Source: an uncultured Pseudomonadota bacterium (GTDB lineage: Bacteria; Myxococcota_A; UBA796; SXON01). Taken from it: DNA of 64,000 nucleotides. The notes beneath the pieces were generated by a model. That model did no database searches and was not told where the DNA came from. It saw only the letters and a program-made list of their open reading frames with translations. Below, one piece after another: positions 1 through 6,545 of this stretch. A program made the translations under genes and the position numbers. The DNA is taken from contig CAIQVJ010000006.1 of NCBI GenBank assembly GCA_903875225.1, positions 1 through 64,000 of the forward strand, in the 5' to 3' direction. Numbering within the stretch: the stretch's first letter is position 1; each line of letters begins with the position of its first letter.

Positions 1-92
1 CTACCTGTTCCCATTCCGAACACAGAAGTCAAGCTCTCTCGTGCCAATGGTACTGCACCCCAACGGGTGTGGGAGAGTAGGTAACCGCCGGC
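1..92 (+). rRNA. rrf: 5S ribosomal RNA, 3' part (cut by window edge)
   Basis: The first bases match the interior of a bacterial 5S rRNA: CCGAACACAGAAGUCAAG (loop B/C region), the UGGUACUGC segment, and the GGGAGAGUAGGU segment that precedes the 3' closing strand ending near GCCGGCC. The 5' half lies before the window, so an rRNA operon probably runs off the left edge. The exact 3' end is placed by eye and may be off by a few bases. A strong intrinsic terminator follows directly. Confidence 0.9.
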
Positions 93-100
93 CTCCCCTA

Positions 101-140
101 ACCCCCGCTTGATTCGTCAGGCGGGGGTTTCTCCTTTTTC
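101..140 (+). terminator. intrinsic terminator of the rRNA operon
   Basis: ACCCCCGC (101-108) pairs perfectly with GCGGGGGT (121-128). Inside, TGA (110-112) can pair with TCA (117-119) around a TTCG tetraloop. A T-rich tract (TTTCTCCTTTTT) follows. This is a textbook Rho-independent terminator placed just after the 5S gene. It also lies just beyond the 3' end of convergent selB. Confidence 0.85.
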
Positions 141-161
141 ACCCCGCCCGGCGCCGTGCGC

Positions 162-2039
162 TCAGGCGCCTTTCAGCACGCGGGTGTCGCCTGCTCGTTG
201 GGTCACCCCCGTCTGGTCGAGCCACTCCAGCAGCGGAATGGCGGTCCGTCGGGATTGACCCGAGATCTCCTTGAATGCGGCGGGGTCCATCGTAGGGGTC
301 GTGCGCAGGAACTGGCGCACGGCCGCTGACAGCGTCTGGAGGACGGCGGTGGAGTACCAGCGGTCCCCGATACGCTCGATCTGGCCGCGGTCCCGCAGGA
401 GGTGGAGCAGGGCGCTGGCGTCGGGGTGGGGCGGGAGATCCCCGAGGCCGTTGTACCCCGAGTTGGCGGCCAGGCCGGCGACGTCGGTGGTCCAGGCGAC
501 CTGAGCATCGGTGAGAGGCACGGTCCAGGAGCGCAGTCGGATGCCCGTGGGCGTGGAGACGACGTCGCCGGTCGCGAGCGCTTCTTCGAGCACCGCCAGG
601 AACCCCCGGTCATCCAGCGCCCGAAGCGGGCCGCGATGCACCTCCCGCCGGTTTACCGACGGCGAGAGCGGGTGCTCCGCGTGGACCTGCGCGAGCGTGC
701 GGAGCACTGCCTGGTGCAGTGTTTCCGCCACCTGGGGGTCGTAGACCCGGTCTGCGATCAGCGCGCCGGTGCACCCCAGCTGGTCGGCGAGGATCCGGTC
801 GATCCCACGGGCCCCGGCGCGGCGCAGCCAGGCCCCCGGTTCGCCTGCGGCCAGGGCGGCGAGCACCGGGGCATCCTCGACCGCACGCGCACGCCTGGCG
901 ACCGCGAACCAGGGGTCGAGCACGACCCCGCCCCCGAGCGTGCGGGATGGCGACGCCTGCCGGATCACGAAGCGATCCCCTGGGAGGCAGGCGATAGGCT
1001 CCGCGAGGCGCAGTTGGGCAAGCACGTGGGGCGCGGAGGCGGCGCTCGTGGGCTCACGGCCGGCCTGCGTCGATGTCGCACCGGGCGCCGGGTCCGAGAG
1101 GCCGCCAGAGCCGAGGACGATCAGCTTCGCGGCGATCTCGGCGGTGCCATGTAGCAGCACCACCGCGCGCTCGTCACCGTCGTCACCGACCGGGGCTCCG
1201 ACCCACCTCACCGATACGTCCACCACCTGGGTCGCTGCGACGGCTCCAGGGCTCACGAGCCAGCTGCCCCGGGGGACGTCGTCTACGTCGATGCCTGCGA
1301 GGTTCAGGGCCGTCCTGGAGCCCGCCGTGGCGGCACCCACCCTGATGCCGTGCACCTGCACCCCGCGTAGCCGCGCGCGGCGTCCCGAGGGGGCGATCTC
1401 GATCTCGGAGCCGTCCTCGGCCCGGCCGCTCCACGCCGTGCCTGTGGCGACGGTCCCGAAGCCCTTGCGGGCGAAGCTGCGGTCGACGGGGAGCCGGAAT
1501 GGACCGCCGGTCGGCCGGTCGCGGCGGGGGAGCCGACCCAGCAGGGACTTCAGCTCACCGATTCCCAGTCCCGTGAGCGCGCTCACCACCACCGTCCGCG
1601 CCCCCTCCAGAAACGTGCCCGTCACCTGCTCGCGGATCTCCTCGGTCGCGAGCTCGAGCAGCTCGGGGTCCACGAGGTCGGCCATGGTCACCACGAGGAT
1701 TCCGCTCCGCACGCCGAGGAGGCCGAGGATGTCGAGATGCTCGCGGGTCTGGGGCATGACGCCTTCGACTGCGCTCACGCACAGCAGCACCGCGTCGAGG
1801 CCGGACGCCCCCGCCACCATCGTGCGGATGAGCCGTTCGTGCCCGGGGACGTCGACAAAGCCGATCACGTCGCCATTTTCGAGGGTGAGCGGCGCGAATC
1901 CGAGGGCGATGGTGATGCCGCGCTCCTTCTCCTCGGGCAGGGTGTCGAGATCGACCCCGGTGAGGGCCTTGACGAGCGTGGTCTTGCCGTGGTCGATGTG
2001 ACCGGCGGTGCCGATGACGAGGGTGTCTACAGAGGCCAT
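162..2039 (-). CDS. selB: selenocysteine-specific elongation factor SelB
   Basis: SelB is a GTPase that brings selenocysteinyl-tRNA to in-frame UGA codons by recognising the SECIS element in the mRNA. The 625-residue length is normal for the family. The G1 loop GHIDHGKT is at residues 13-20, the G3 motif DVPGHE near 63-68, and EKERGITI (switch I) near 37-44. The G4 motif reads TMAD (118-121) where EF-Tu-like GTPases have NKxD; SelB proteins often carry TKxD or TRxD here, so the Met is a mild oddity. The C-terminal third, with a small-residue-rich winged-helix pattern, would be the SECIS-binding part. It lies 72 nt after xerD on the same strand and could be cotranscribed. No selA, selD or tRNA-Sec is present in this window. 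Confidence 0.95.
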   Translation of the reverse strand: MASVDTLVIGTAGHIDHGKTTLVKALTGVDLDTLPEEKERGITIALGFAPLTLENGDVIGFVDVPGHERLIRTMVAGASGLDAVLLCVSAVEGVMPQTREHLDILGLLGVRSGILVVTMADLVDPELLELATEEIREQVTGTFLEGARTVVVSALTGLGIGELKSLLGRLPRRDRPTGGPFRLPVDRSFARKGFGTVATGTAWSGRAEDGSEIEIAPSGRRARLRGVQVHGIRVGAATAGSRTALNLAGIDVDDVPRGSWLVSPGAVAATQVVDVSVRWVGAPVGDDGDERAVVLLHGTAEIAAKLIVLGSGGLSDPAPGATSTQAGREPTSAASAPHVLAQLRLAEPIACLPGDRFVIRQASPSRTLGGGVVLDPWFAVARRARAVEDAPVLAALAAGEPGAWLRRAGARGIDRILADQLGCTGALIADRVYDPQVAETLHQAVLRTLAQVHAEHPLSPSVNRREVHRGPLRALDDRGFLAVLEEALATGDVVSTPTGIRLRSWTVPLTDAQVAWTTDVAGLAANSGYNGLGDLPPHPDASALLHLLRDRGQIERIGDRWYSTAVLQTLSAAVRQFLRTTPTMDPAAFKEISGQSRRTAIPLLEWLDQTGVTQRAGDTRVLKGA

Positions 2040-2111
2040 GGCCCCATGTACCGTGTCAGAAGGGCCATGCTGTGCAGCCGGCCCACGATGCGTGGCGGGC
2101 GGATGGCCGGG

Positions 2112-3020
2112 TCACCCGGTGCCGCGTGGGTGGTGCTTCTTGTGGACCGCCTGGAGACGTGAGCGGGCGATGTGCGTGTAGATCTGCGTGGTGGCGATGT
2201 CGGCGTGACCGAGCATCGCCTGGACCGCGCGCAGATCCGCGTCGTGCTCGACGAGGTGGGTGGCGAAGGCGTGCCGGAGGCCGTGGGGGGTGACCGGTGT
2301 GCGGATGTCGGCGGCGCGGGCGTAGTGCGTGATCCGCAGCCAGAAATTCTGCCGGCTCATGGCCTTGCCCTGCCGGGACAGGAACAGGCTGCGCTGGCCA
2401 AGGCCAGGGTCCAGGCCGGCCCGGACCTCAACGAGGTACCGCGCCAGGCGTTCGGCGGTCGTGCGGCCCAACGGGATCACACGCTCCTTGCTTCCCTTTC
2501 CGCGCACGCGCAGGAATCCGGCCTCGTGGTGCCAGGCCGAGAGCGGGAGCTTCACCAGCTCGCTCACCCGAAGCCCGGTTGCGTACATGAGCTCGAGCAT
2601 CGCGCGGTCCCGAAGGCCGAGCGGATCCAGGGGGTCTGGCGTGGTGAGCAGCAGGGCGACCTCGGCCTCGCTGAGCACATCCGGGAGCCTGCGGGAGGGC
2701 CGTTGCGGGCTCAGGAGGCGGGTCGGATCGGTCTTGACGAGGTCCTCCTGGATGAGGAACTTGAACAGCTGGCGGATGGACGTCCGGTGTCGGGCGATGC
2801 TCCGCGGGTCGAGCCCCTCTGCGTCGAGGTGCACGACGTAGTCGGACATCAGGGGGTGGGTGACCGCCGTGGGCTCGACACCAATCCCGTCCAGCCACTC
2901 GCCGAAACGCAGGAGATCCGCCCGGTAGGCGTACAGCGTGTTCCTCGCCACCCGGCGCTCCACCCGGAGGTGGGCGTCGAACGCTTCCAGTGCGGCGTCG
3001 AACGCGGCCGACAGGGGCAT
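2112..3020 (-). CDS. xerD: XerD-type site-specific tyrosine recombinase
   Basis: This tyrosine recombinase probably resolves chromosome dimers at a dif site together with a XerC partner. From ATG at 3020 it has 302 residues, the usual XerC/D length. The N-terminal SAM-like core-binding domain covers about 5-90. All catalytic residues are visible in the C-terminal half: Arg151 (TGLRVSEL), Lys175 (RGKGSKER), His246 and Arg249 (HGLRH), His272 (LGHADIATTQ) and Tyr281 (IYTH). The ATG overlaps the TAA stop of the upstream gene (TAATG), so the two are translationally coupled; this decides the start over a longer in-frame option at 3092. XerC against XerD cannot be settled by eye. The lack of integrase-like N-terminal extensions and the housekeeping context argue against a phage integrase. 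Confidence 0.85.
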   Translation of the reverse strand: MPLSAAFDAALEAFDAHLRVERRVARNTLYAYRADLLRFGEWLDGIGVEPTAVTHPLMSDYVVHLDAEGLDPRSIARHRTSIRQLFKFLIQEDLVKTDPTRLLSPQRPSRRLPDVLSEAEVALLLTTPDPLDPLGLRDRAMLELMYATGLRVSELVKLPLSAWHHEAGFLRVRGKGSKERVIPLGRTTAERLARYLVEVRAGLDPGLGQRSLFLSRQGKAMSRQNFWLRITHYARAADIRTPVTPHGLRHAFATHLVEHDADLRAVQAMLGHADIATTQIYTHIARSRLQAVHKKHHPRGTG

Positions 3021-3628
3021 TACGGGGACACACGCTCTGCGTGGGCTGCGAGCTCGGCGAGGGCCTGCGCTCCGCGACCGAAGACCTGCCACCCATCCCC
3101 GACGAGCACGGTGTCGATGCCGGGCAGGCTGGCGAGGCGCCGCACGGAGGCGATGGCCAGGTCGCGGTCCTGCAGCTTGGCGTCGGGCAGCATCATCAAC
3201 GAGCCCGCGCGATGCGCGCGGATGAGGTCGCCGGTGATCAGCGTGGTGTCATGCAGGAGCAGCGCAAGCTCCCCCGGGGTCTTCGACCCGTGGAGCTCCA
3301 GCGCGACGAGCCCTGGAACGATCTCCTCCCCATCGCAGAGCCATCGGTCGGCGTGGAAGGCACCCGCCTCTGCCCGGGGGCCGTAGATGGTGGAGCCCCA
3401 CAGCGCCTTCATGGTCTCTGCCGCGCGGGTGTGGTCGGAGTTGGTGACGACGACGTGATCCGCGCCGCCGAGATCCGCGAGGTGGCCGAGGTCGTGGGGG
3501 GAGAGCGGCAGCGGGTCGATGAGCACGTTGCCGTTGGGACGGACCCAGCAGATGCTGTGGAAGTCAACGTTGCGGGCTTCGTCGAAGATGGACCAGCAAT
3601 ACAGGTCGGGGCGGTGGAGCGACTTCAT
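3020..3628 (-). CDS. metallo-beta-lactamase-fold protein with degenerate metal motif
   Basis: This 202-residue protein has the overall pattern of the small MBL-fold family: an N-terminal beta-rich segment, a conserved VLIDP strand (35-39), and a GD motif in LITGDLI near residue 148. The normal HxHxDH metal motif is replaced by TNSDHTR (62-68), so at most one of the usual histidines remains. Such TN..H variants occur in a subfamily of MBL-fold proteins whose substrate is unknown to me. It heads the likely operon with xerD and selB, overlapping xerD by one base. Activity as a hydrolase is uncertain, because the two-metal site looks incomplete. Confidence 0.65.
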   Translation of the reverse strand: MKSLHRPDLYCWSIFDEARNVDFHSICWVRPNGNVLIDPLPLSPHDLGHLADLGGADHVVVTNSDHTRAAETMKALWGSTIYGPRAEAGAFHADRWLCDGEEIVPGLVALELHGSKTPGELALLLHDTTLITGDLIRAHRAGSLMMLPDAKLQDRDLAIASVRRLASLPGIDTVLVGDGWQVFGRGAQALAELAAHAERVSP

Positions 3629-3655
3629 GGTCTTGCCCTAACCCGCGCGGGGGGT

Positions 3656-3691
3656 CCGTTGTTCGATGCCAAAACTGACGGCGAACAACGG
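3656..3691. promoter_or_regulatory. 10-bp perfect inverted repeat upstream of rpsU
   Basis: CCGTTGTTCG (3656-3665) and CGAACAACGG (3682-3691) are perfect reverse complements separated by 16 bases. The element lies in the divergent gap between the MBL-fold gene (starts 3628) and rpsU (starts 3800). It could be a dimeric operator for either gene, or a hairpin in a leader RNA. It has no T-tract, so it is not an intrinsic terminator. Confidence 0.5.
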
Positions 3692-3743
3692 GGATCGCAC
3701 AGCTGAAGGCCGAATCGGGTGGCCGCCTTTTCACCGTTGGGCC

Positions 3744-3770
3744 TTGCGCTTCCGGTGCGGGTCGCATAAT
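3744..3770 (+). promoter_or_regulatory. possible sigma70 promoter for rpsU
   Basis: TTGCGC (3744-3749) and CATAAT (3765-3770) resemble -35 and -10 boxes, with a short 15-base spacer. The position, about 30 bases before the rpsU start, is plausible. The spacer is shorter than the ideal 17, so this is a weak call. Confidence 0.3.
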
Positions 3771-3799
3771 CGCCGACCGCCTGTAGCTTGGAGCCGCAT

Positions 3800-4036
3800 T
3801 TGGTCATCGTCACCGTCCGTGAGAACGAGCCTTTCGAAAAGGCCCTCCGTCGTTTCCGCCGCAAGGTGGAGCGCGAGGGCATCCGCAAGGACATCAAGAA
3901 GAACAGCTTTTACCTCAAGCCCGGCGAGAAGCGTCGGCTCAAGCAGCGCCTCGCTGAGAAGCGCCGTCGGAAGGCTGCTCGCCGCGCGAGCCGCAAGCCG
4001 ATGATGGTCAAGCCCACCACACCTCCCCCGGTGTGA
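3800..4036 (+). CDS. rpsU: 30S ribosomal protein S21
   Basis: S21 is a small basic protein of the 30S subunit that helps early steps of translation initiation. The family signature VRENEPFEKALRRF is present near the N-terminus, followed by a Lys/Arg-rich helix region and the FYLKPGEKRR segment. The start is taken as TTG at 3800, giving MVIVTVREN, because this aligns with the family start and has GGAG at 3790-3793 six bases upstream. The longer TTG start at 3788 would overlap that ribosome-binding site. The C-terminal tail (KPMMVKPTTPPPV) is somewhat longer than in many S21 proteins. The gene stands alone, without the dnaG-rpoD neighbours seen in some bacteria. Confidence 0.93.
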   Translation: MVIVTVRENEPFEKALRRFRRKVEREGIRKDIKKNSFYLKPGEKRRLKQRLAEKRRRKAARRASRKPMMVKPTTPPPV

Positions 4037-4083
4037 TCCGCGGGCTTCGGCCCGTCGGCATGCGGGCGCCTTGCCCGCCAATC

Positions 4084-4118
4084 GGTCCACGCCCCTACCG
4101 GAGCGTGGCCGTTGCCGT
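4084..4118 (+). terminator. rpsU: probable rpsU terminator
   Basis: CCACGC (4087-4092) pairs with GCGTGG (4103-4108), and GG (4084-4085) can extend the stem to CC (4109-4110) past a bulged T. A short TTTT run follows at about 4118. A small GGGC-TTCG-GCCC hairpin also lies just after the rpsU stop. The site is between convergent rpsU and the lipoprotein gene ending at 4130. Confidence 0.45.
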
Positions 4119-4129
4119 TTTCGGACTTC

Positions 4130-4909
4130 TCAGGGTGTCGGCTTCGCCCTGATCGCGTCCACGCGCGCGCTCTCGAGTGCGTACTCTGCGCTCCCTGCGA
4201 CCAGGGCAGCGCCGGGAACGTGTGCCAGCGAAGCGAGGCCATAGAGCGGGTTCCCGCTCGCCTGCGCCCGTTCCCAGGCCGAGGCCGCCGCCTGCGGATC
4301 ACCGCCGATCCACCACGCGCAGGTCCCGACCTCCCAGTCGAGCAACCCGGGCTCGGCGGAGCCGACGATCTGCGAGGCCCGGTCGGTCATCGCGCAGGCC
4401 GACTCCGCGTCCAGCAGGCCACCGTTCCCCCGCTGCTCCACCAGCGCGAGCCCGTTGGCTGCGGCCCAGAGCATGCATGGCCGCTGCTCCGGGGTCGTCG
4501 TGACGAGCGTGGCCGAGGTGACTCGCCAGCCGCCCTGGCGCAGCGCCGCGGCGACGTCGGGATCGTTCGCGAGGCAGGCGAGCGCATACTCCCGGCCGGT
4601 CTCCCAGTGGTTGCGCGACTCGGGGGGGGCTGTGCTCAGGAAGCCCTGCAGCCACCGCAGCCGGGCCGCGCGCCAGAGCACCCGCGCGTCGGCGGGGGCG
4701 TTCGCCAGCAGCGCGTCGAGCGAGGCGACCACGGGATCGAGCCCGGTGGTGCCGCGAGCACGCCACGCCACGTCGAGGTCCTGCAGCGGTGCTGTGAGCG
4801 GGTCCACCTGCTTCTCGGCGCGCAGCCAGGAGCAGCCGGCGAGCCCGCTCGCAAGGAGCAGGGTCGCGATCGCGGACCGGGGGGCGAGGAGCTGCAGCGT
4901 TTGGCTCAC
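4130..4909 (-). CDS. lipoprotein, TPR-like, function unknown
   Basis: The 259-residue product has a signal peptide ending in the lipobox LAGC (Cys at about 26), so it should be lipid-anchored in the envelope. The rest is Ala/Trp/Arg-rich and helical, with helix-turn-helix spacing like TPR units (for example LDALLANAPADARVLWRAARL). It loosely recalls the TatT-type T-component proteins of TRAP transporters, but I cannot confirm that. The GTG start overlaps the TGA of the upstream gene (GTGA), which indicates translational coupling with the TPR protein encoded at 4906-5757. No transporter genes are adjacent. Confidence 0.6.
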   Translation of the reverse strand: MSQTLQLLAPRSAIATLLLASGLAGCSWLRAEKQVDPLTAPLQDLDVAWRARGTTGLDPVVASLDALLANAPADARVLWRAARLRWLQGFLSTAPPESRNHWETGREYALACLANDPDVAAALRQGGWRVTSATLVTTTPEQRPCMLWAAANGLALVEQRGNGGLLDAESACAMTDRASQIVGSAEPGLLDWEVGTCAWWIGGDPQAAASAWERAQASGNPLYGLASLAHVPGAALVAGSAEYALESARVDAIRAKPTP

Positions 4910-5757
4910 TTGCCCTTGTAGTCCGCCTCGCTGGTGTCCTGGTACCCATCACGAGAATACTCGCACGCATCCGCCTCGCGGGCGAGGATCGACGGGATCT
5001 GCGCGTGATCGATGCGATCGACCGGATTTCGCGGCGGGACCGTGAGCGCCTTCTGGAGCCACACGCGCCCCTCGACCTTCGCCTGTTCATCGTCCTGCTT
5101 GTTGCCCTTGCAGAGCAGCGAGACGCCGAGCTCCTTGAGCCCCTCGATGCGCTCCGGCTCCGCTGCGACCAGCTTTCGCTGGTACTCCACCGACTTGTCG
5201 ATGTCGCCGCGGGTGCCCGCGATCCACTTCATCGCCGCCCAGTCGGGACAGAGGCGGTAGAACTGCCCCAGGGCGTTGTAGGCGTCGCCGGGGAACGTGG
5301 AGTTGCCGGAGCTGGACGCGTACCGCTCGGGGTCGGTCAGCGCCTCGAGCCAGAGGTGCTCGATGTCATCTGCGGTGAAGAGCTGGGAGAGGATGCCCTT
5401 CGATGTGGCCACGCGACCCAGCGCCACGCCTTCCCAGAGGTAGCCGAGCCCGCTCTGGGGGGCGACGTCCTGGGCGTGGTGGGCGAAGGTCTGGGCCTGG
5501 CCGTAGAGCGGCAGACGCTCGCTGTCCGGGCGGCCCTGGGCGCTCAAGAGTTCGCCCTTCTCGTACAGGGCGCGTGCGAGACGCCAGAGCGCATCGGCAT
5601 CATCGGGGTGCGTGGCCACGTATGCGGACAGCGTGGCCGCGCTGCCGACGGGATCCCCGTTTGCGAATTGCGTCTCTCCCTGCTCCACCTCGGGTGCGAG
5701 GGCGAGCGCAGGGGGGACGTACGTCACGAGCAGCGAGGCGAGGAACACGGCATGCAC
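4906..5757 (-). CDS. secreted TPR-containing protein, function unknown
   Basis: This 283-residue protein begins with a signal peptide (MHAVFLASLLVTYVPPALALA, cut after about residue 20) and has no lipobox, so it is probably periplasmic. TPR-like units are visible at 26-70 (AATLSAYVATHPDDADALWRLARALYEKGE) and again around 165-210 (DIDKSVEYQRKLVAAEPERIEGLKELG). Tetratricopeptide repeats mediate protein contacts. The next gene downstream is a coupled lipoprotein that looks helical too, so the pair may form one envelope complex. No catalytic motif is visible. Confidence 0.65.
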   Translation of the reverse strand: MHAVFLASLLVTYVPPALALAPEVEQGETQFANGDPVGSAATLSAYVATHPDDADALWRLARALYEKGELLSAQGRPDSERLPLYGQAQTFAHHAQDVAPQSGLGYLWEGVALGRVATSKGILSQLFTADDIEHLWLEALTDPERYASSSGNSTFPGDAYNALGQFYRLCPDWAAMKWIAGTRGDIDKSVEYQRKLVAAEPERIEGLKELGVSLLCKGNKQDDEQAKVEGRVWLQKALTVPPRNPVDRIDHAQIPSILAREADACEYSRDGYQDTSEADYKGK

Positions 5758-5825
5758 CCGGGGGTTTCGCGGCCCGCGTTATCAAGGATCCAGGTTCATG
5801 CCGGGGGTCCGGATTACAGGGGCGC

Positions 5826-6314
5826 GTGCTATCCCTCGTTCTCGCTCTCCTTGCGTGCGCGCCGATGCGACCGGTCGATCGCGTCGCCCCGGCTCCGACC
5901 GGGCCGGCCGACCGGATCCATGCCCTCGGCGAGGCGGATCTGCGGGTGCTCCTCACAGCGCCCAGCGATCGCCCGCGCATCGTCAATTTCTGGGCGAGCT
6001 GGTGCGGGTCGTGCCGGGATGAGCTGCCGATGCTCGACGCGTTCGCGATCACGCACTCGGCGGTGGATGTCGTGCTGGTGAGCGTCGACGAACCCGGAGA
6101 CGTGCCGGAGGTGATGCGGCTGCTTGCGACCACGCGGCTGCGGACGTTCCAGCTCGGGCCCGACCCCGCGGACATCCTCCCGCGCACCGTGAGCGGGTGG
6201 CCACGCGTGATCCCCGTGACGCTCGTGCTGGGCACCGGAGGGGAGGAGCTCGGTCGCGTCGTCGGGCAGGCAGACGAGGAGCGGCTCCTGCGCTGCCTCG
6301 AGCCCGCCGGGTAG
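5826..6314 (+). CDS. thioredoxin-fold lipoprotein (TlpA-like thiol-disulfide protein)
   Basis: TlpA/ResA-like proteins reduce or oxidise cysteine pairs outside the cytoplasm. The active site WCGSC (Cys60, Cys63) sits in the expected FWASWCGSCRDELP context, and a cis-proline-type segment (VIPVTLVLG) follows later. The start is taken as GTG at 5826, because it gives a compact signal peptide ending in the lipobox LLAC (Cys11) and has AGGGG just upstream; the open frame extends further left but with no signal. The product is 162 residues. Downstream after a short gap is tRNA-Leu. No cytochrome-maturation or Dsb genes are nearby, so the partner is unknown. Confidence 0.8.
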   Translation: MLSLVLALLACAPMRPVDRVAPAPTGPADRIHALGEADLRVLLTAPSDRPRIVNFWASWCGSCRDELPMLDAFAITHSAVDVVLVSVDEPGDVPEVMRLLATTRLRTFQLGPDPADILPRTVSGWPRVIPVTLVLGTGGEELGRVVGQADEERLLRCLEPAG

Positions 6315-6366
6315 CCGCGTACGATATGTGAGGGCGTCCGCGGCCCCCCGCGGTGCAAGGCATCCC

Positions 6367-6451
6367 GCCCCGGTGGTGAAATGGTAGCCACAAAGGACTT
6401 AAAATCCTTCTTCTCCAACGAGAAATGCGGGTTCGAGTCCCGCCCGGGGCA
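6367..6451 (+). tRNA. tRNA-Leu (anticodon UAA)
   Basis: A complete class II tRNA is folded by eye. The acceptor strands GCCCCGG (6367-6373) and CCGGGGC (6444-6450) pair. The anticodon stem AAGGA/TCCTT encloses the loop CTTAAAA with anticodon TAA. A long variable arm (CTTCTC...GAGAAA) marks the Leu/Ser class, and the T stem GCGGG/CCCGC encloses TTCGAGT. The discriminator base is A and CCA is not encoded. Its long extra arm prompted a check for tRNA-Sec, but the anticodon is not TCA. Confidence 0.95.
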
Positions 6452-6471
6452 CGCCATTTCACGGGCACGGG

Positions 6472-6500
6472 TTGACAGGCCCGAAGGACACCCGTACGAT
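6472..6500 (+). promoter_or_regulatory. dnaK: near-consensus sigma70 promoter of dnaK
   Basis: TTGACA (6472-6477) matches the -35 consensus perfectly. TACGAT (6495-6500) matches the -10 box at four of six positions, with an ideal 17-base spacer. The predicted start near 6507 leaves a leader of about 40 bases before the ATG at 6546. No CIRCE repeat (TTAGCACTC...GAGTGCTAA) or sigma32-type box is visible, so strong housekeeping expression is more likely than HrcA or sigma32 control. Confidence 0.75.
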
Positions 6501-6545
6501 CGTCCGGTTAGAATTTTCGTTTGCTGCGACGCGGAGTGACCCAGA

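Noticed and set aside
769..2001. A 410-codon plus-strand frame opposite selB.
   Set aside because: It is Ser/Arg/Pro-rich with no known domain, and selB is unmistakable on the other strand.
2112..3020. Tyrosine recombinase considered as the integrase of a mobile element.
   Set aside because: It is a standard-length Xer protein in a housekeeping operon, with no att repeats, tRNA junction or phage genes nearby.
6367..6451. The long-arm tRNA considered as tRNA-Sec, because selB is nearby.
   Set aside because: The anticodon loop CTTAAAA gives UAA (Leu), not UCA, and the acceptor stem has the normal seven pairs.
6478..6545. CIRCE heat-shock operator before dnaK.
   Set aside because: No TTAGCACTC/GAGTGCTAA pair is present.
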